The position numbers were made by a program, and so were the translations under genes. Below, one piece after another: positions 12,248-25,400 of a stretch of DNA of 64,000 bases (position 1 is its first letter; each line of letters begins with the position of its first letter). The notes beneath the pieces are model-generated. The model was not told the DNA's origin. It saw only the letters and a program-made list of their open reading frames with translations, and made no database searches. Source of the DNA: Chamaecrista fasciculata. Its lineage: Eukaryota > Streptophyta > Magnoliopsida > Fabales > Fabaceae. Location of the stretch: NCBI GenBank assembly GCA_003254925.1, contig QANZ01011254.1, positions 5,770 through 69,769 on the forward strand. The letters are read 5' to 3'.

Positions 12248-13560
12248 AGTCAGAGAATGGGAATCAAGAGCATGTTTCTTCTGGCTATGTGGTGCAATTG
12301 GTTTTATGACTTTATCAATCTTATCTCATCTCATGACTTCTTTAGTTCCTCTTACATTGTTCATTTTGTAGATTTTATTTATGTTGTTGTAGACTTGGAG
12401 AAAAGCGTTAGCTCTATATTTTTTTATTCTTTCATCATTATTTTCAAGCCCTTTTCTTTTAAAATAAAGAAATAAACTTTTAAAAATACTTTTACCTTAA
12501 ATAAAATATTATGTTCACAGTTATCATACAATTTAGTCTAGACAAAGGAATGAGTAAAATCATTTGAGTAAACTAGTAATTTTCTCCTTGAATTATATAG
12601 TCAATGTTAATTTGGTTCTTATTTTTTAACAGTACACAAGTTAATCATCAATTTACACTAATTTGTTGCAACTCAATCTTTCTATCACATCTCCAATCTC
12701 CATCTCTAAGTTAATGTAGTTGATCGTTTAATCATCCCAAATGGTACATTAAGTGTTTAAGTGGACCGTTAAAATCAGCAAAAAAAAGTTAAATTAGACA
12801 GCAAAAAATGTAGAAATCAACCCCTAAAATGAAACGTTGAATGAGTCATCGTAAGTGTATTTGTACAAATTGATTCTTGAATTTTCTATATCACAAAAAA
12901 AAAAAAATTGTACAAATTAATCCCTGTGATAATTATTGAACAATTCTAAACTCTAACTCCATCACTGATCACCCTCTTTGTCATCCAACAAACTCAAATC
13001 CCCATTATACTGGTTGAGTCAAGCCACACCTTGCACTGGTTGAGACACGCCACACATTCATCAACCCTATAAAAGGTTTTACATTTAAAAAATTTTAGAA
13101 CAAGTATATAAAAAATGAGTAAACAAATAATTCAATTTTGTAAAGATTACCAAGAGATCACTTCGATTTTTAAAAAGTTAAAATATATATTTTAATTTTT
13201 TTCAGAATAATTCAATTCTTAAAAGAATGGAATAATATATTTTTAATATTTTTTTATTAATTAAAGGATATATTATTTTAATTTTTTTTAAGAATTTAAT
13301 CATATATTTTAATTTTTAAAAAATTGAATAAGCGATTCAAAATTTTTTTAAAGATCAATTGTTAATTTATTATATTAAAAAAATCATTTTTTAAGACAAA
13401 AGTCATCAAATAATAAATTTTAATGATTAAATTATATCGAACATCAACAAGTGACATCAGTTAGCGTGTAGTGATTTGATTGGTTGATAGGCACTGTTAG
13501 CTGTCACGCTTGCTACAAATTCCTAGAATTCTAATTTTCCCGCCCTTTTCCCCCCAAACT
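12248..13560. other. Intergenic, PX gene to CDCA7 gene
   Basis: AT-rich DNA with poly-A and poly-T tracts. It holds the 3' UTR of the upstream gene and the promoter of the downstream one. No ORF, RNA gene or clear transposon end was recognised. No strong TATA box is visible within 150 bp of 13654. Confidence 0.6.
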
Positions 13561-13633
13561 TGGCACTCAATAACCTCAATCGTTTCATCTTCTGATCATC
13601 ACTCACATCACACACGCACGCCGATTCAATTCC

Positions 13634-13652
13634 AGAGAGAGAGAGAGAGAGA
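13634..13652. repeat. (GA)n run in the CDCA7 5' leader
   Basis: About nine GA units end immediately before the start codon at 13654. GA/CT tracts in the 5' UTR are common in plant genes. Confidence 0.85.
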
Positions 13653-13653
13653 A

Positions 13654-16221
13654 ATGAGAACCGATGAAAATAGCGACTCTGAAGACGGATCCCCAAAGAG
13701 AATGAGAACCGAAGAAGATTTCTCAAGTTACGAGCAGATTAGGGACCAAAGGATTAGGGAAAACAAGGAGAGGTTGCAGAAGCTAGGGTTACTAGAACTC
13801 TCTCTCAAACTCAAGACCCAAACTCAGCCTCAAAATAAGAAACCTCGCGACAAGAAGACCACGGTTAATCCACAACCTAATCTCTCTCCGAGGCGTTCTT
13901 CTAGGTAAGTTTCATTTTTCTTGTATTGATGAAGATCGTGTTTTGCTTTTGGTTGAATTTTTTTTTTTTTCCCATTTTGTTGATTGTTGTACTAGCCTTT
14001 AACCCTAATGCAGCGAGTATTTGAAAACTTATTTGTGACAAATTCTGAGTATGTTGTATAGTACACGATACAAATAGAAAGGTAAAATGCCACCATGTTT
14101 GTTGAAATCTATCAAATTTATGAAGCTGGTTAATTTGGTTGAAAAGTTAAAGTTCACATATTTTTTGCAGCTTTTCCAGGCATTCATAGTACAAGCATGG
14201 TTTGTATTGCAGAAATGTTTGAATTTTTAGTTTGTTTAAATTTTGGTAGATGCGGTAATCTGATTTCCATGTTTCATGATTGGTTTTTCTTTTAGAATAA
14301 AGAGCTTAGAGCCAATAAAGTATTATGAAGGCCGCCAGATTAAGCAAGAGGACTCCAAAAGCTTAGAGATACATATACAGGAAGGTGAAAACCCAGAAGT
14401 TTACACTGAAGAGCAAGAAAAGCTTCTAGGGGATTGTGAAATCAGTTGGGAATGTTATGTAGATGGATATGACTCGGACGGGAACCGTATATATGACCCG
14501 ATTAAAGGACAGTCATGCCATCAATGTAGGTAATATTTTTTCATAAGTTCATAGTGCTCTCTAGTTTCTAAATATGTCTAGTTATTTGTAGTTAATACTA
14601 AATAGTTTTAACTTTCTAGTTCTGTATGACATGCCTATCATTGAAACAAGAACTTAGATTCCTCTATTGTTAAAAGAAAATACTTGCATCAGTTCATATC
14701 TGTTATATCTATTATCCTTGTTTTATATGACTTCTTTATTAAAACGTTTCCTCTATCTTTTTGCCCCTGTTGTCTATTTCATGAACATATTGACTGAATG
14801 CATCCTAGATCCAAATCACACTATCCATATCTTTTTTGGTTCCATTTGTTGCGTTACTGGGTTGCAAGTTTTTTCTATTATGTTTGTATTTTCCACTTTT
14901 TCTGTTTGGCACAATTTACATGAAATATAGCTTTTTTTTATTGTTGCAAATATAGATATATGAAATAAGAAGCTTGCTTTTTTTTTTTGGGTCGAAAAGA
15001 AGCTTGCTTCTTGAGGAATATATAAATTAGATAAATATTTATAAAAAAGGTCTACTTTATTTCATGAAAGGAGATCATATTACTAAGTTTCATCAAGGTG
15101 CTGTTTAGCATTAGGTTTTCTTGCAATTAACCCCTGTATTTTCTTTTCCCTTTTCTCTTTTTCAATGCCTTTTGGATGATGGCTTTAGGCATGCATTTTG
15201 ATTGAAGAACTCACATCTACTTTATTTTTGTAGTTAATGTATAAAATTAGCACATCAGGTTTTCCTTGAGCTCGGTGAATTTTAGGAAATCATTTGCTTC
15301 CTTGCAGGCAGAAAACTCTTGGTCTGCATACCTTTTGTGGAAAATGTGAGTTAGGCCAAGGTCAGTTTTGTGGAGATTGCTTGTACATGAGGTAACATTT
15401 TCTGGCTATTTGAGATGAGATTAACAGAGCAGTATTTTTCTTTCTTTCATTCCTTTTTTTTTAAAAAAAAAAACAGAACCATAAAGATTATTGGTTGTTA
15501 TAACCTTAGTGTCAAGAAATTTAAGTCCCTTCTGAATTTCAGGAGAACAAAGTATAGCCTGGCTCATTTGCTGTGATTCTGTGGAAGGCTCATGGTAGCC
15601 ATGATAATAATTTTCAGTAATATTGTACAGATATGGAGAAAATGTTTTAGAAGCAAACGAGAATCCCAAATGGGCATGTCCAGTTTGTCGGGGAATTTGT
15701 AACTGCAGCCGTTGCCGCAAGGCCAAGGGTTGGATGCCCACTGGTAATCTGTACAAAAAGGTTAGTTTTTTCTACCTGGTTATGTGTGAAGTTCCATTTG
15801 TATATATGATTCTTTCACATTCCTTCAAAATGTAGCATAAAAATTGCTAATTAATATAAATGAGTGCATATTTACTTCATCACCCATTTTGTAAAATGCG
15901 TTATTCTTGTTTTTGCTTTTTTGGGTGTAAAATGGGATATTGAATGGAAATCCAAGATATGGTTGTAGCACACTAGCATTTAACTCTGGAAGATAGGTTA
16001 ATCTCCGAGCCACATGACATGGCCAGGATGTCTTCTAAAACTGACTCTTCTAATTTTCTTCTTTGAATTTACTTTATAAGGTCTCAGAATTGGGATTCAA
16101 ATCTGTGGCACATTATCTCATTCAAACTTATCGCTCTCAAACAAGCTCAAAAACCTCAGTTGCTGAGGAACCACAGACCTCTGATACAAATAGGAGATCA
16201 AAACGCTTGAAGATGCCCTGA
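13654..16221 (+). CDS. CDCA7: CDCA7-type zinc-finger protein (zf-4CXXC_R1)
   Basis: Five exons: 13654-13904, 14296-14529, 15308-15391, 15631-15760 and 16081-16221, totalling 840 nt and 279 aa, with phase preserved. The first 80 residues are charged and include a coiled-coil-like stretch (YEQIRDQRIRENKERLQKL) and basic KKPRDKK. The C-terminal half has the four-CXXC finger. It starts at SCHQC (about residue 157), continues through CGKC, CGDC, CPVC and CNCSRC, and ends at KGWMPTGNL. This is the 'R1' domain of the CDCA7 family. In animals CDCA7 partners the HELLS remodeller; plant homologues are linked to DDM1-dependent DNA methylation. A nuclear role is expected. The tail NRRSKRLKMP looks like a nuclear localisation signal. 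The start is the first ATG after the GA-rich leader. It may be one of several paralogues, as plants often carry more than one. Confidence 0.9.
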
Positions 16222-16765
16222 TGTAGTAGTGATCTTTTTGAAGGATTTAAAAGGGTGATCATATTATGTACTGGAAATTTATCTGTTCTTAGTAAAAACA
16301 TCAGTGCTTATTACAAAGCAAGATGTTAAGTTTCCTATCTTTTGTGGAGAATGATACGAAGCTTAGCCATTTTTGACCAAAAACTAGTTTGATTCTTTTG
16401 ACATGAGCAGTGGAATATCTCATCTAAAAGCAAGCTCAATCCCCTCATTCAACAAGTTCTGGTTGTAAATTTTTCCTTGAATGAAACATCTTACATTAGT
16501 GTTCTGCATGTGACGTGATGTTCAATTAGTCAAGTTCATTTCGCACCCGGAACACACTGAAGATTTGTTTATTACACTAATGAGCACTTGCATTGACTTA
16601 GAAAATTTATGAGAACCCTTTGTCTTGTGGTAATTATTATCATCAGTATGTTACTCAACCCATTAATTTTTCTTTCTTGAAAGTTTCCCATTTAACTCAC
16701 CCAACAATACTACAGCACATGGGTACACAGAGTCTCTTGAAGGTTCATATTAGACATTGATAGAG
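16222..16765. other. Convergent 3' region between CDCA7 and the unknown secreted-protein gene
   Basis: The two stop codons face each other 544 bp apart, so this holds both 3' UTRs. No additional gene is seen. Confidence 0.6.
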
Positions 16766-18501
16766 TTAGAAAAACTGTTCATAGGGTCCAATGATGGAAT
16801 CCTTAAGATCAGAGAAAAGACCATAGAGAGAGTACTGTCGTAGCTTGTCAACCTGGTACCAAGAATTGAGAACATTAAGGCCCCTGTCTGTCCCTGAGAA
16901 TGCAACCTGTATGCCTATGTTGCAGGCACTCCCTCCATTTTTCTGACACTTTGTGTTTGGCACTGCACAATCTTGCTTGTTTATGCAAACAGAGTCACCA
17001 GGACATGAATCGCAGCCAAAGCTCTTCCAATACAAGTTCTGAAGGGTTCCCTCTTGAAATTCAAGAATCTGGGAATCAAAACCAAAACCCAGGTTCAGTA
17101 TAATAAATTATAGCATTCCCATCACTGCATTCTCTCAATTAATTTCTCTTTAAGATTGATAGTTATACTAATAATTTTGGAGGACATCAAGTGTTGGGAC
17201 CTAAATTATTATGGGACTGGGCACTCAAGTGGGTATAACACACTTTGTGTGACTCTAAATATTCTTTCCACATGTCATGGATTTATTGAAAAACTTGGTT
17301 ACAAACACCTACAAAAATTTACCTAAATAAATGTGATTGTTAAAAAAAGAGAGATTTAGCCATTTAGGTAAAGTGTTGCTTAGTGCTGACAGTTATTTAT
17401 CAATGAAGATTTCAGAAGATAACATAAGAAATTTTGTTTTTATATCTATTAGTATAATGCATAACTGAAAAAAAAAAAGTTAATATGCTTTTATTGAAGG
17501 ATTAGTAGACACTCTAATGTTATTCTAAAACTTTGATATTAAAAATAAAATAGTTAAGAGCAGAGATAAATGTGTTTACCAAAGTGAAACTAGTAATTGT
17601 GTGACCTAGGTCAGCAAACATGATTGGTGGTGATCTTGCTGCATATTTCAATCCAGCAAATGCCACCATAAATCCACCAGATTTTGACTGTTGAACTCAA
17701 GAAAAAAAAAAAAAGCAAGTTATTGCAAACTTTATAAAGAACAGACATCAAAATGCAAAATAATACGAGAACAGACTTCACTAGTTAAACTTTGAATACA
17801 ATATTTCAGTTTACCAGTGTAACTTAAGAACATGATATGGGGGTGCACGAAAGAACATGCCTTAAAATCACATCAAAGCAGAAAATATTCTTGAAACTGA
17901 AAACTGCACAGAACAAGAGCTTAAAAGATGAACACTAATCTTAGGCATATCCCTTTAGCCTTAAAGCATAACATTTTACCTCCCAATCTTATCTCACTTA
18001 AAAGGAGGTGTTTATATGTAAACCAAATCATAGAAAATTGAGTCAAGATCCTATAAATCTTTAACATGTGAAGTCTCTATATTAGTGAAACAATGTAAGT
18101 TTTCTAACAAATTTGTACACACTCAAAAGTTCAAGGTATGAAATTGACAAAATATAACATCGTACCGGGTCGAAGGTGGTCCGATTAATGGTGAGCAAAG
18201 AGAGTTCATCAACCTTTGGTCTGAAAAGAGCAAGCTGAGCACCTTTACTAGGGAGATCAAGACGACGATCACAAGGTGAAAGCTGTGGAGATTGCAAGCT
18301 TTGATCCAAAAAGAATGATTCTTTGCTAGAAAATGCAATCCCAAATGTAAATCCATCCCCTCTCTGCACTTTAGCATCTTCACATGGACTATACACTCCA
18401 TTTGTGTCTATTTCTAAACTAAGTCCCATTGTTCTCGTCGTCATTATCATCATTATCATTATTGTCATCATCATGGCTTTCATTCTTATCATGATTCTCA
18501 T
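16766..18501 (-). CDS. Plant-conserved putative secreted protein, function unknown
   Basis: Three coding exons on the minus strand: 18501-18166, 17687-17580 and 17068-16766. They total 747 nt and 248 aa, and all junctions are GT-AG and in phase. An upstream non-coding exon probably ends at 18973 (donor AAAG|gttaat), joining to an acceptor about 15 nt before the ATG. The first 24 residues are Met/Ile-rich with a hydrophobic core (AMMMTIMIMMIM), so they may act as a signal peptide. The mature part has YSPCEDAKVQ near the start, an N-glycosylation sequon (NRT), a VAFAGLKYAARSPP block, and a Cys-rich tail (FGCDSCPGDSVC, DCAVPNTKC). It ends in a conserved-looking LNSWYQVDKLRQYSLYGL segment. I recognise the family only as a conserved plant protein of unknown function; the name Expp1 comes to mind but is unverified. 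The start is the first ATG after the inferred acceptor. Confidence 0.75.
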
Positions 18502-19079
18502 CTTGATGAATCTTTCCTGTAATGGTGGATGAGAATGAGAAAATTTTGTTTTATATAATGTATAAATTTTTGTTTTTGTATTTCAACTACTTTGGAATAT
18601 TTGTTATTGTCTGTTTCAAAATGCATATAGTGTTCAAAGAGGAAGATGAATGTCAAGAAAAAAATAATGCAGAAGATATCCAGATTGATAGATGGCAAAA
18701 GTAAGAGAATTGTGAAGCATGTATGAATTGTGACTATATATGCTAATTAAAACAATTTTGAAGCCAAAGATAGGGATTTTGTTGCTAAAGATTTTAAAAT
18801 CATGATTTGCATAACAAAATAAACAAAAAGAAGAAAAAAAAATACTTACAAAATGCAAAATATATAATTTCAGTTTTCACGATTGCTCAGCAAATTGATC
18901 CAAAAAAAAATGCAGATTAGAAAGAAAGGTTGAAAAATGCATAAAGGTTGTCGAGTTGAGAAATTAATTAACCTTTGATTGAAAATTCAGCAACGATTTT
19001 GGATCGAGATTTTGAAGATTGGAAATTGAAGATCTCAATCTGCCATTGGGATGTGGAGTCACTTTCTCGGAAAACAAAC

Positions 19080-20337
19080 CGAAAGTGCAAAAGATGCATG
19101 GATTTAGAAAACATTACAAAAGAGAGTTGTCACCATTTACTAATTGGCTAAAAAAAACTAAATTATTTTGTTTTGGACTTGAAAACAAAAATTAGATAAC
19201 AGAAAGGTCTATTAAAGACAAATAGAACTGACTATACAACATTATGAGTAATTTTATTTATATATTTATTTAGCACTAAATTACTGTATATATATAACCT
19301 CCATAATCACAAACCTTAATGGAAACTTGGTATATATTAATTAATATGCTTTCATAATTTGGAAGCCTCTTCATCAGATCATCCCTCATAAATAGGGAAA
19401 TAAGTATTTTTTGGAAAACAATAAATGTATTTATGCAAGTTAAAGAACATATAAATATTTGTACCAAAAAAACATATAAATATTATTTTTAAATTCAAAA
19501 TTATAAAATATGAGTAAAGTATACAAAAGGTTCATATGGTTTGAACTTTTTACGCAATGAGTATAATTCAAAAATTTTCAATCAAGCAGCGCAAACAACC
19601 GCTCCACAACCGCAAATTCTCTTCGTCTTTATGTGGATTTCATTTCATAGGTTATTCATATTTGCTTTTAGTTTATAGGAAATGATTGTTTTGATCACAA
19701 TTCCTCCCTAATTTTTTTCTTTTGTTTTAGTTTTTCAATTGAATAAGTCAGATCTTCAGTCCCCCAAAGTTTGGTGGTAGTTTTCTCTAGATCTATTTCT
19801 AGTTCTATTCTTTCTTTATGAAAGGATTGTTTCAATACTAGATCGACTCAGATCTGAGCATCTATGTTGAAAAGTTTTCAATCTACCGTCAAATCTATGG
19901 AGAAGTTTACGACATTTTCATTCATGAAGAAAACTACGTTTCTGATATGCAGGGAGTATAATTGTAAATGTTTTGTTGGCAACACCAAGATCGGTGATAA
20001 TTTTCATTCTGAGGATTTTTTTCACATAGGATCAGTTGCGCTTTTTAGTTCAACACTGTTTACAGATTATCCTTCATGTACGGTTAGATTTGTGTTTTCT
20101 GAATGATTGTAAGTGTCGTTTGACTTTTCCATAATGTAAGTTGGCTTTGATGCTTTTAAAAAAAAAAAAATTCAATCAAGTAGTATGGTAGTTTGTTTTA
20201 TTGATACATTAGAGACATATCCTCTTATTTTGTTAAAAGTTCTTTTATTGTGTGTTGGTCACGTGACATTGCCTTTTTTTTTAAATTATTTTTTTTTTCA
20301 TCTTTGAGAATATGTATCTCTCATGATATATCTAAAT
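19080..20337. other. Intergenic DNA upstream of the unknown secreted-protein gene
   Basis: AT-rich DNA that includes the likely promoter of the minus-strand gene near 19030-19150. An 80-codon open frame at 19864-20106 has no recognisable domain. Poly-A tracts at about 20159 suggest old insertions. Confidence 0.45.
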
Positions 20338-20954
20338 CAGTGTTGTCAGAATCGGACCGGGCCGGACGGTCCAACTGGTCTAACCGTCAACTGAATGTGA
20401 AAGCGAGTGAGTTAGACCAAAATAATCAAACTGTCAGTTGGACCGGATTGAACCGGACAAAACCGGTGAACCGGGGTCAAATCGCTGGACCGAATCAGTG
20501 GTCCAACTATTTTAATTTTTTAAAAAAATCTCAATTTTTTTTCTTATGCTCTCTATTCATTCTCTTATTTGGTCATCTTCCTCTATTTTGTGTTGAACTT
20601 GAAATTTGAAGGTCGAAATGTTAAATTTAATTAATTATTATGAATTTATGACTTATTAGATATTGTTTAAGACGCATGAAGTCCATTCACTTACTTGAAA
20701 AAATACATTTAATCTATAATTTCTAGTAGTTGAGAGAAAAATTATATTATTTAGATGAAAAAATGTATTTAGTAATTAATTAAATGCATCTCTTAAACCA
20801 CAAAAAAAATATATATAGTGTTTATATTTAATATATTGAAAATAATTATTTATTTGGTCATCCGGTACGACCGATGGTTCAACTGATTAAATCAATCAGA
20901 TCATAAACCGAATGCTTGTCCGAATCTCTATCCGGTTCGGTCCTAGCAACACTG
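20338..20954. mobile_element. MITE-like element with cagtgttg ends and aaccgg-rich termini
   Basis: It begins cagtgttgtcagaatcggac and ends tccggttcggtcctagcaacactg. The outer eight bases are exact inverted repeats and the inner ends are partly so. About 150 bp next to each end is rich in accgg motifs, and the middle is AT-rich. I could not find a convincing target duplication, so the superfamily is unresolved. Confidence 0.55.
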
Positions 20955-23143
20955 AAGATCACACATATGATATAGCATTGAAAAAATCTTGGAATAAGGT
21001 TTTTTAAACATATATGGCTTGCACAAAATGGTGTCTAAAGTTTTTGTTGTTGAAGGATGCGTTGGGGATAAGCTCGATTAGGAGCTTTAGATCTTCGTAG
21101 TGTTTTTTGTGTTGGTTGGGTGTCTTTTGTTGCTTTGGGCTTTGCTGGCTCTTTTGAGTCATTTCCTCACACAAAAAAAAAAAAAAAACTAGCTTTTTGA
21201 ATATACTTGAAAATTGAAATAACCCCATGGGTCCCTCGGGGATTTTTTAGATTTATGCTCAAAATCATATATTATCTGGTAAATTATGAACTTCTTGATT
21301 GAAAAATATTTAATACTATATTTAGTCGCATAATTGTAAATCAATGAAAGATATATATGTTTATGAAGAAGAAATAACTTTTTGTTTTGTCGGGTGAAAT
21401 CAATTCAAACCTCTCATTTTATTTTTTTTCTTACATTTTGATCATATTATAAAAAGAAAATGATTTTATTGTAAAGAAATAAAACTTTTAAGAGATTAAA
21501 ATTACAAAATAGCCCAAAAAATGTCAATTTTTGTTAGTTTTCTAACGGAATTAAAGTTCAGAGCACTAAAGTGTTAACTGATAATATCACAGGGGTACCA
21601 GAATATCACTTTTTAAACCACATGGTACCAAAGTGAAATATAACCAAATCACAGGATACCAAAGTGCTATTATTATCTTTGTCATGAGTTTTTCACTTGT
21701 ACTTCTTATAATTTCTAATATAATAGACTAGTATCATTATAATTTCAAATTATAATGAATTATGTTTGTGTGCAATCAATTTTGTTTGGTGTAGAATACA
21801 GTGAATATATATTAATAATATAAAATAATATATATTTGATCAAATTTATCATCATAATGATATTTATATAATTAAATTAGTTTTTACATATTTGTTATTT
21901 AATATATACAACTATATTATATTCTCATAATTCGCAGAATATTTAAATTCAGAAAACCATCCTCTTTCTTTTTATCTCATTGACAGCTAATTAATATTAA
22001 CTTCTCACAGTGCTTGCCAATTATATCAATATTCTTTTCATGGTTTACACTCAATCAACAATTTCTAATGACATTTCCACCACTTTTCTTAAAGAAAAAA
22101 GAAAAAGAAAAAAAGAATTGGCACTTCTACCAAGTATCCTTCAAAAATAGAAAAAGAGAATTCCTATAGTCAAAGAAAATTACTAATAAAATTATGAATT
22201 GTGGTTTCCTCTAATTACTCCCTCTCTTTTTTTTTTCCCTTGTATTCTCTCTCATCTTATCTTTTTTTTTTTGGCCCAACTCTCTCATCTTATCTAATTG
22301 CTTAAAAATGATGAACTCCATTTATTTACATCACATTTTCTTTTATATTTATGTCTAATAAATTGACATTTTGGTCATAAAAGGTACATATTATCTCAAT
22401 TAATTTTTTTCTTTGGTCACCAAAATTGTCCTCACGTTTAATTGTCAATACATGACAAACAGAAAAGTGATGTAGCACATAGTGAAACTGACATGGCTAG
22501 AAAGTATAAAATACACAATAATATTTTAGTGGGTCAAAAATTCATTTTAGTGTCTAATATTTATCTTAAATTCTATTTTGATCCTCAACAATTTTTGGTT
22601 CCATATTGATCTTTATTGTTTCTTAGAGATTTTAGGAAATAGATCATCTACATTTCTCTTCTCTACATTTCTTATAGAGCATGAGAGAAAAAGACAGAGA
22701 AAAGAAAAGAGAGAAAGAGAAAATATAGGTGCTACAAATTATTATTTTATGGAATTCACATTTTCTCTCTTTTTATCTTTCTTTCTCTTTTTAACTCCAC
22801 AAGAAATACACATATAAGAAAATGTAAAAGATCCAATCCCGATATTTTATCGTTAAATCCTAATAATCCAAACTTTTGATAAAAAAATAAAATTTCATCC
22901 TATTATTTATCATTTTTTTTCTCTCTCATCTCTTTCCCCCTCTCTCTCTAACTCTCATTCCTCCCTCTTTCCATCTCTCTTTCTCTCTCTACGATCTAGC
23001 CGAGCAAGGGTTAATAACTATTGACCTTTTATCATGTAATTTAACTTAAATGGTCTAATAAATGAAGTTTTTTAAAAATATAAAAAGTCGATAATTTTTC
23101 ATAAAGATTGTCAAATTAATTGATATGTTTTTTTATAAAAAAA
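20955..23143. other. Intergenic, AT-rich with repeat fragments
   Basis: A GGTACC-type fragment related to 35217-35644 lies at 21489-21674. A pyrimidine-rich CT/CTCT tract occupies about 22915-22995. Short poly-T tracts with 'cccaactctctcatcttatc' duplicates occur near 22240-22290. No supported gene. Confidence 0.5.
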
Positions 23144-23995
23144 GGCCAAAGTGCGAATTTGGTCCTGTAACTTTGCTTTAGTTCTCAAATCAGTCCTATA
23201 ACTTTTTTGTCTCGAATTTGGTCCTGTATCTTTACTCTAGGTCCCAAATCAGTCCTATATCTTTTTTTGTCTCAGTTTTGGTCCCATATGTTTTGAAAAC
23301 CTCCCACTGTTAGTCCTCTATCTATTTTAAATTACAGTTTAGTCCTAAAAACTTCAAGTCCCTTTCACTTTAGTCCCTACCTATCAAAATGAAAGTGAAA
23401 GAGCATTCCTGAAGATTCTCAAACCTTATATTTTGGTCCTTAATCCATGAATTCTTTAAGAAATGGAATAGAAATGCAAAAACAACACAAATTAAAGCAA
23501 ATGACAGAGGGACCAAAACTGAAAACACAGAAAATTTAAAACCCACTGGAAAATGCTCCAAACTTGCCGAATGTACGTTTTCCAGTGGGTTTTTAAATTT
23601 TCTGTGTTTTCAGTTTTGGTCCCTCTGTCATTTGCTTTTAATTTGTGTTTTTTTATTTTTGCATTGTTATTCCATTTCATGAAGAATTCATGAATTAGGG
23701 ACCAAGATATAACGTTTGAGGATCTTCTGGGATGCTCTTTCACTTTCATTTTGATAGTCAGGGACTAAAGTGAAAGGGACTTGAAGTTTTCAGAACTAAA
23801 CTGTAATTTAAAATAGACGAAGGACTAACGGTGGGAGGTTTTCAAAACATATGGGACCAAAACTAAGACAAAAAAAGATATAGGACTGATTTGGGACTTA
23901 GAGCAAATATACAGTACCAAATTCGAGATAAAAAAAGTTATAGGACTGATTTAGGAACTGGAGCAAAGTTATATGACCAAATTCGCACTTTGACC
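23144..23995. mobile_element. Long-TIR Mutator-like foldback element (852 bp)
   Basis: Two arms of about 405 bp are near-perfect inverted repeats around a loop of roughly 30 bases (about 23550-23582). The ends are ggccaaagtgcgaatttggtcc and its inverse. Flanks are ataaaaaaa (left) and taaaaaaaa (right), which agree at 8 of 9 positions, as expected for a 9-bp Mutator-like duplication, although the low complexity weakens this. No transposase is encoded. If transcribed, it would fold into one long double-stranded RNA. The same termini recur near 3119, 35181, 60937 and 63001. Confidence 0.75.
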
Positions 23996-25400
23996 TAAAA
24001 AAAAATTATACTTTTTGAATGGTCCCTCCACTTGCAACCTGGTTAGGACACGTGTAAAAAGGTTAATTTTTAGAGTTGAGGGATTTTTTTTTCTTTGTTT
24101 TCAAAATAGTAAAAGAGCAAAAAAGAGAGAAGATGGATAGAAGGATGGAACAAAGGCGTGAAGGATGTTGCTTTTGTTAATTTGTCAATCTTTATCTAAA
24201 TATGGTAATTGCGTGCCTTTCTCTTATATCTTCCTCTTTTTATGCTCTTTTGGCTTTCTCACCTTCTCTTTTATTAAGAGAAAATTTATTATTTGATTTT
24301 TAAATATTATTTGATAAATTAATACTTTTATCAAGAGAAAAAATCCCTAATATTTTAATTTCTAAATTTACGATTTAATTTCTAAAATATTTTAATTGTC
24401 AACTATTTAGTCCTTAGTGACAATTTAGTCTCTAATTTAAACTAATTTTATATTTTTTAGTTCTTAAATTTAACTAAATTAATATTTTTCTATCCTTAAA
24501 TTTATACTAAATTTTTATTTTTTATTATCAAAGACTAAATCATTGACAATTGCAATAATTCAAGTACTCAGTAATATATTTTAATTATTCAAGAACTAAT
24601 TAATTATAAATTTAAGGACCTATGTTTCCTCCTTTTGTCAATGTCCTTAAATATTTCTCTACCTTCAAAGTCACTCACTCACTCATCCCATTTTCCAAAC
24701 AAATAATAATAATGTATTTATTAATTTATTAAACCTATTAGACATCTCAGCAAACTTTGGACTTAAATATGGACTCTAAATTATTTGCATAGTTGATAGC
24801 ATCATTCATTTTAGAAAAAAAAATCATAATCACATCTTAGAAAAATAAAGGAAGAAGAGAGATTGAATGCAGAGTATTGAGATGAGTGTGGACATTTTAA
24901 AGAATGATTATTTGTACATGGACAAATTATAGACAAACATCTTTTAAGATATAATGGAGTCTACAAAATTAAATCTTCTGATTATAAACTAATCTGGTAT
25001 GGAGGCTATTTATAAATAACTAATAGATATAATTAAAAGGTATAACATTTTTTTATAAGAGACATAACCTTTTACGATTAACAAATATATCTATTAATAA
25101 TTATCCATCTATTAATGATTAATAATGATCATTGAATAGGTTAAAAATGTTTAAAGTCTAATTTCAAACAATCTAATATATATAATTTAGTGTGTATTTA
25201 TATTAAATAATTATATAAGATTAATAGATTTCTTCTTATATTTATTTAGACACATTAATTTTAGTTAATGTGACCACATAAAACTCTTAACAATATATAT
25301 ATATATATATATATCTTTTGTTTTTCATCAAAATTTGAAGAATGAGCGTTTTCTGCAATTCCTACAACAAAAAGGTGATTGCAATTTGTTGTTTTCAACT
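23996..25400. other. Intergenic AT-rich DNA
   Basis: Contains low-complexity A/T stretches, 'tttagtcc'-type repeat remnants at about 24340-24620, and a TA microsatellite at 25290-25312. No gene is recognised. Confidence 0.5.

Noticed and set aside
19864..20106. 80-aa plus-strand open frame
   Set aside because: No domain or convincing homology, no promoter, and it sits in repeat-rich DNA. It may be an old transposon fragment.
21004..21228. 74-aa minus-strand open frame
   Set aside because: Low complexity, no domain; the opposite strand looks like a repeat remnant ending in poly-A.
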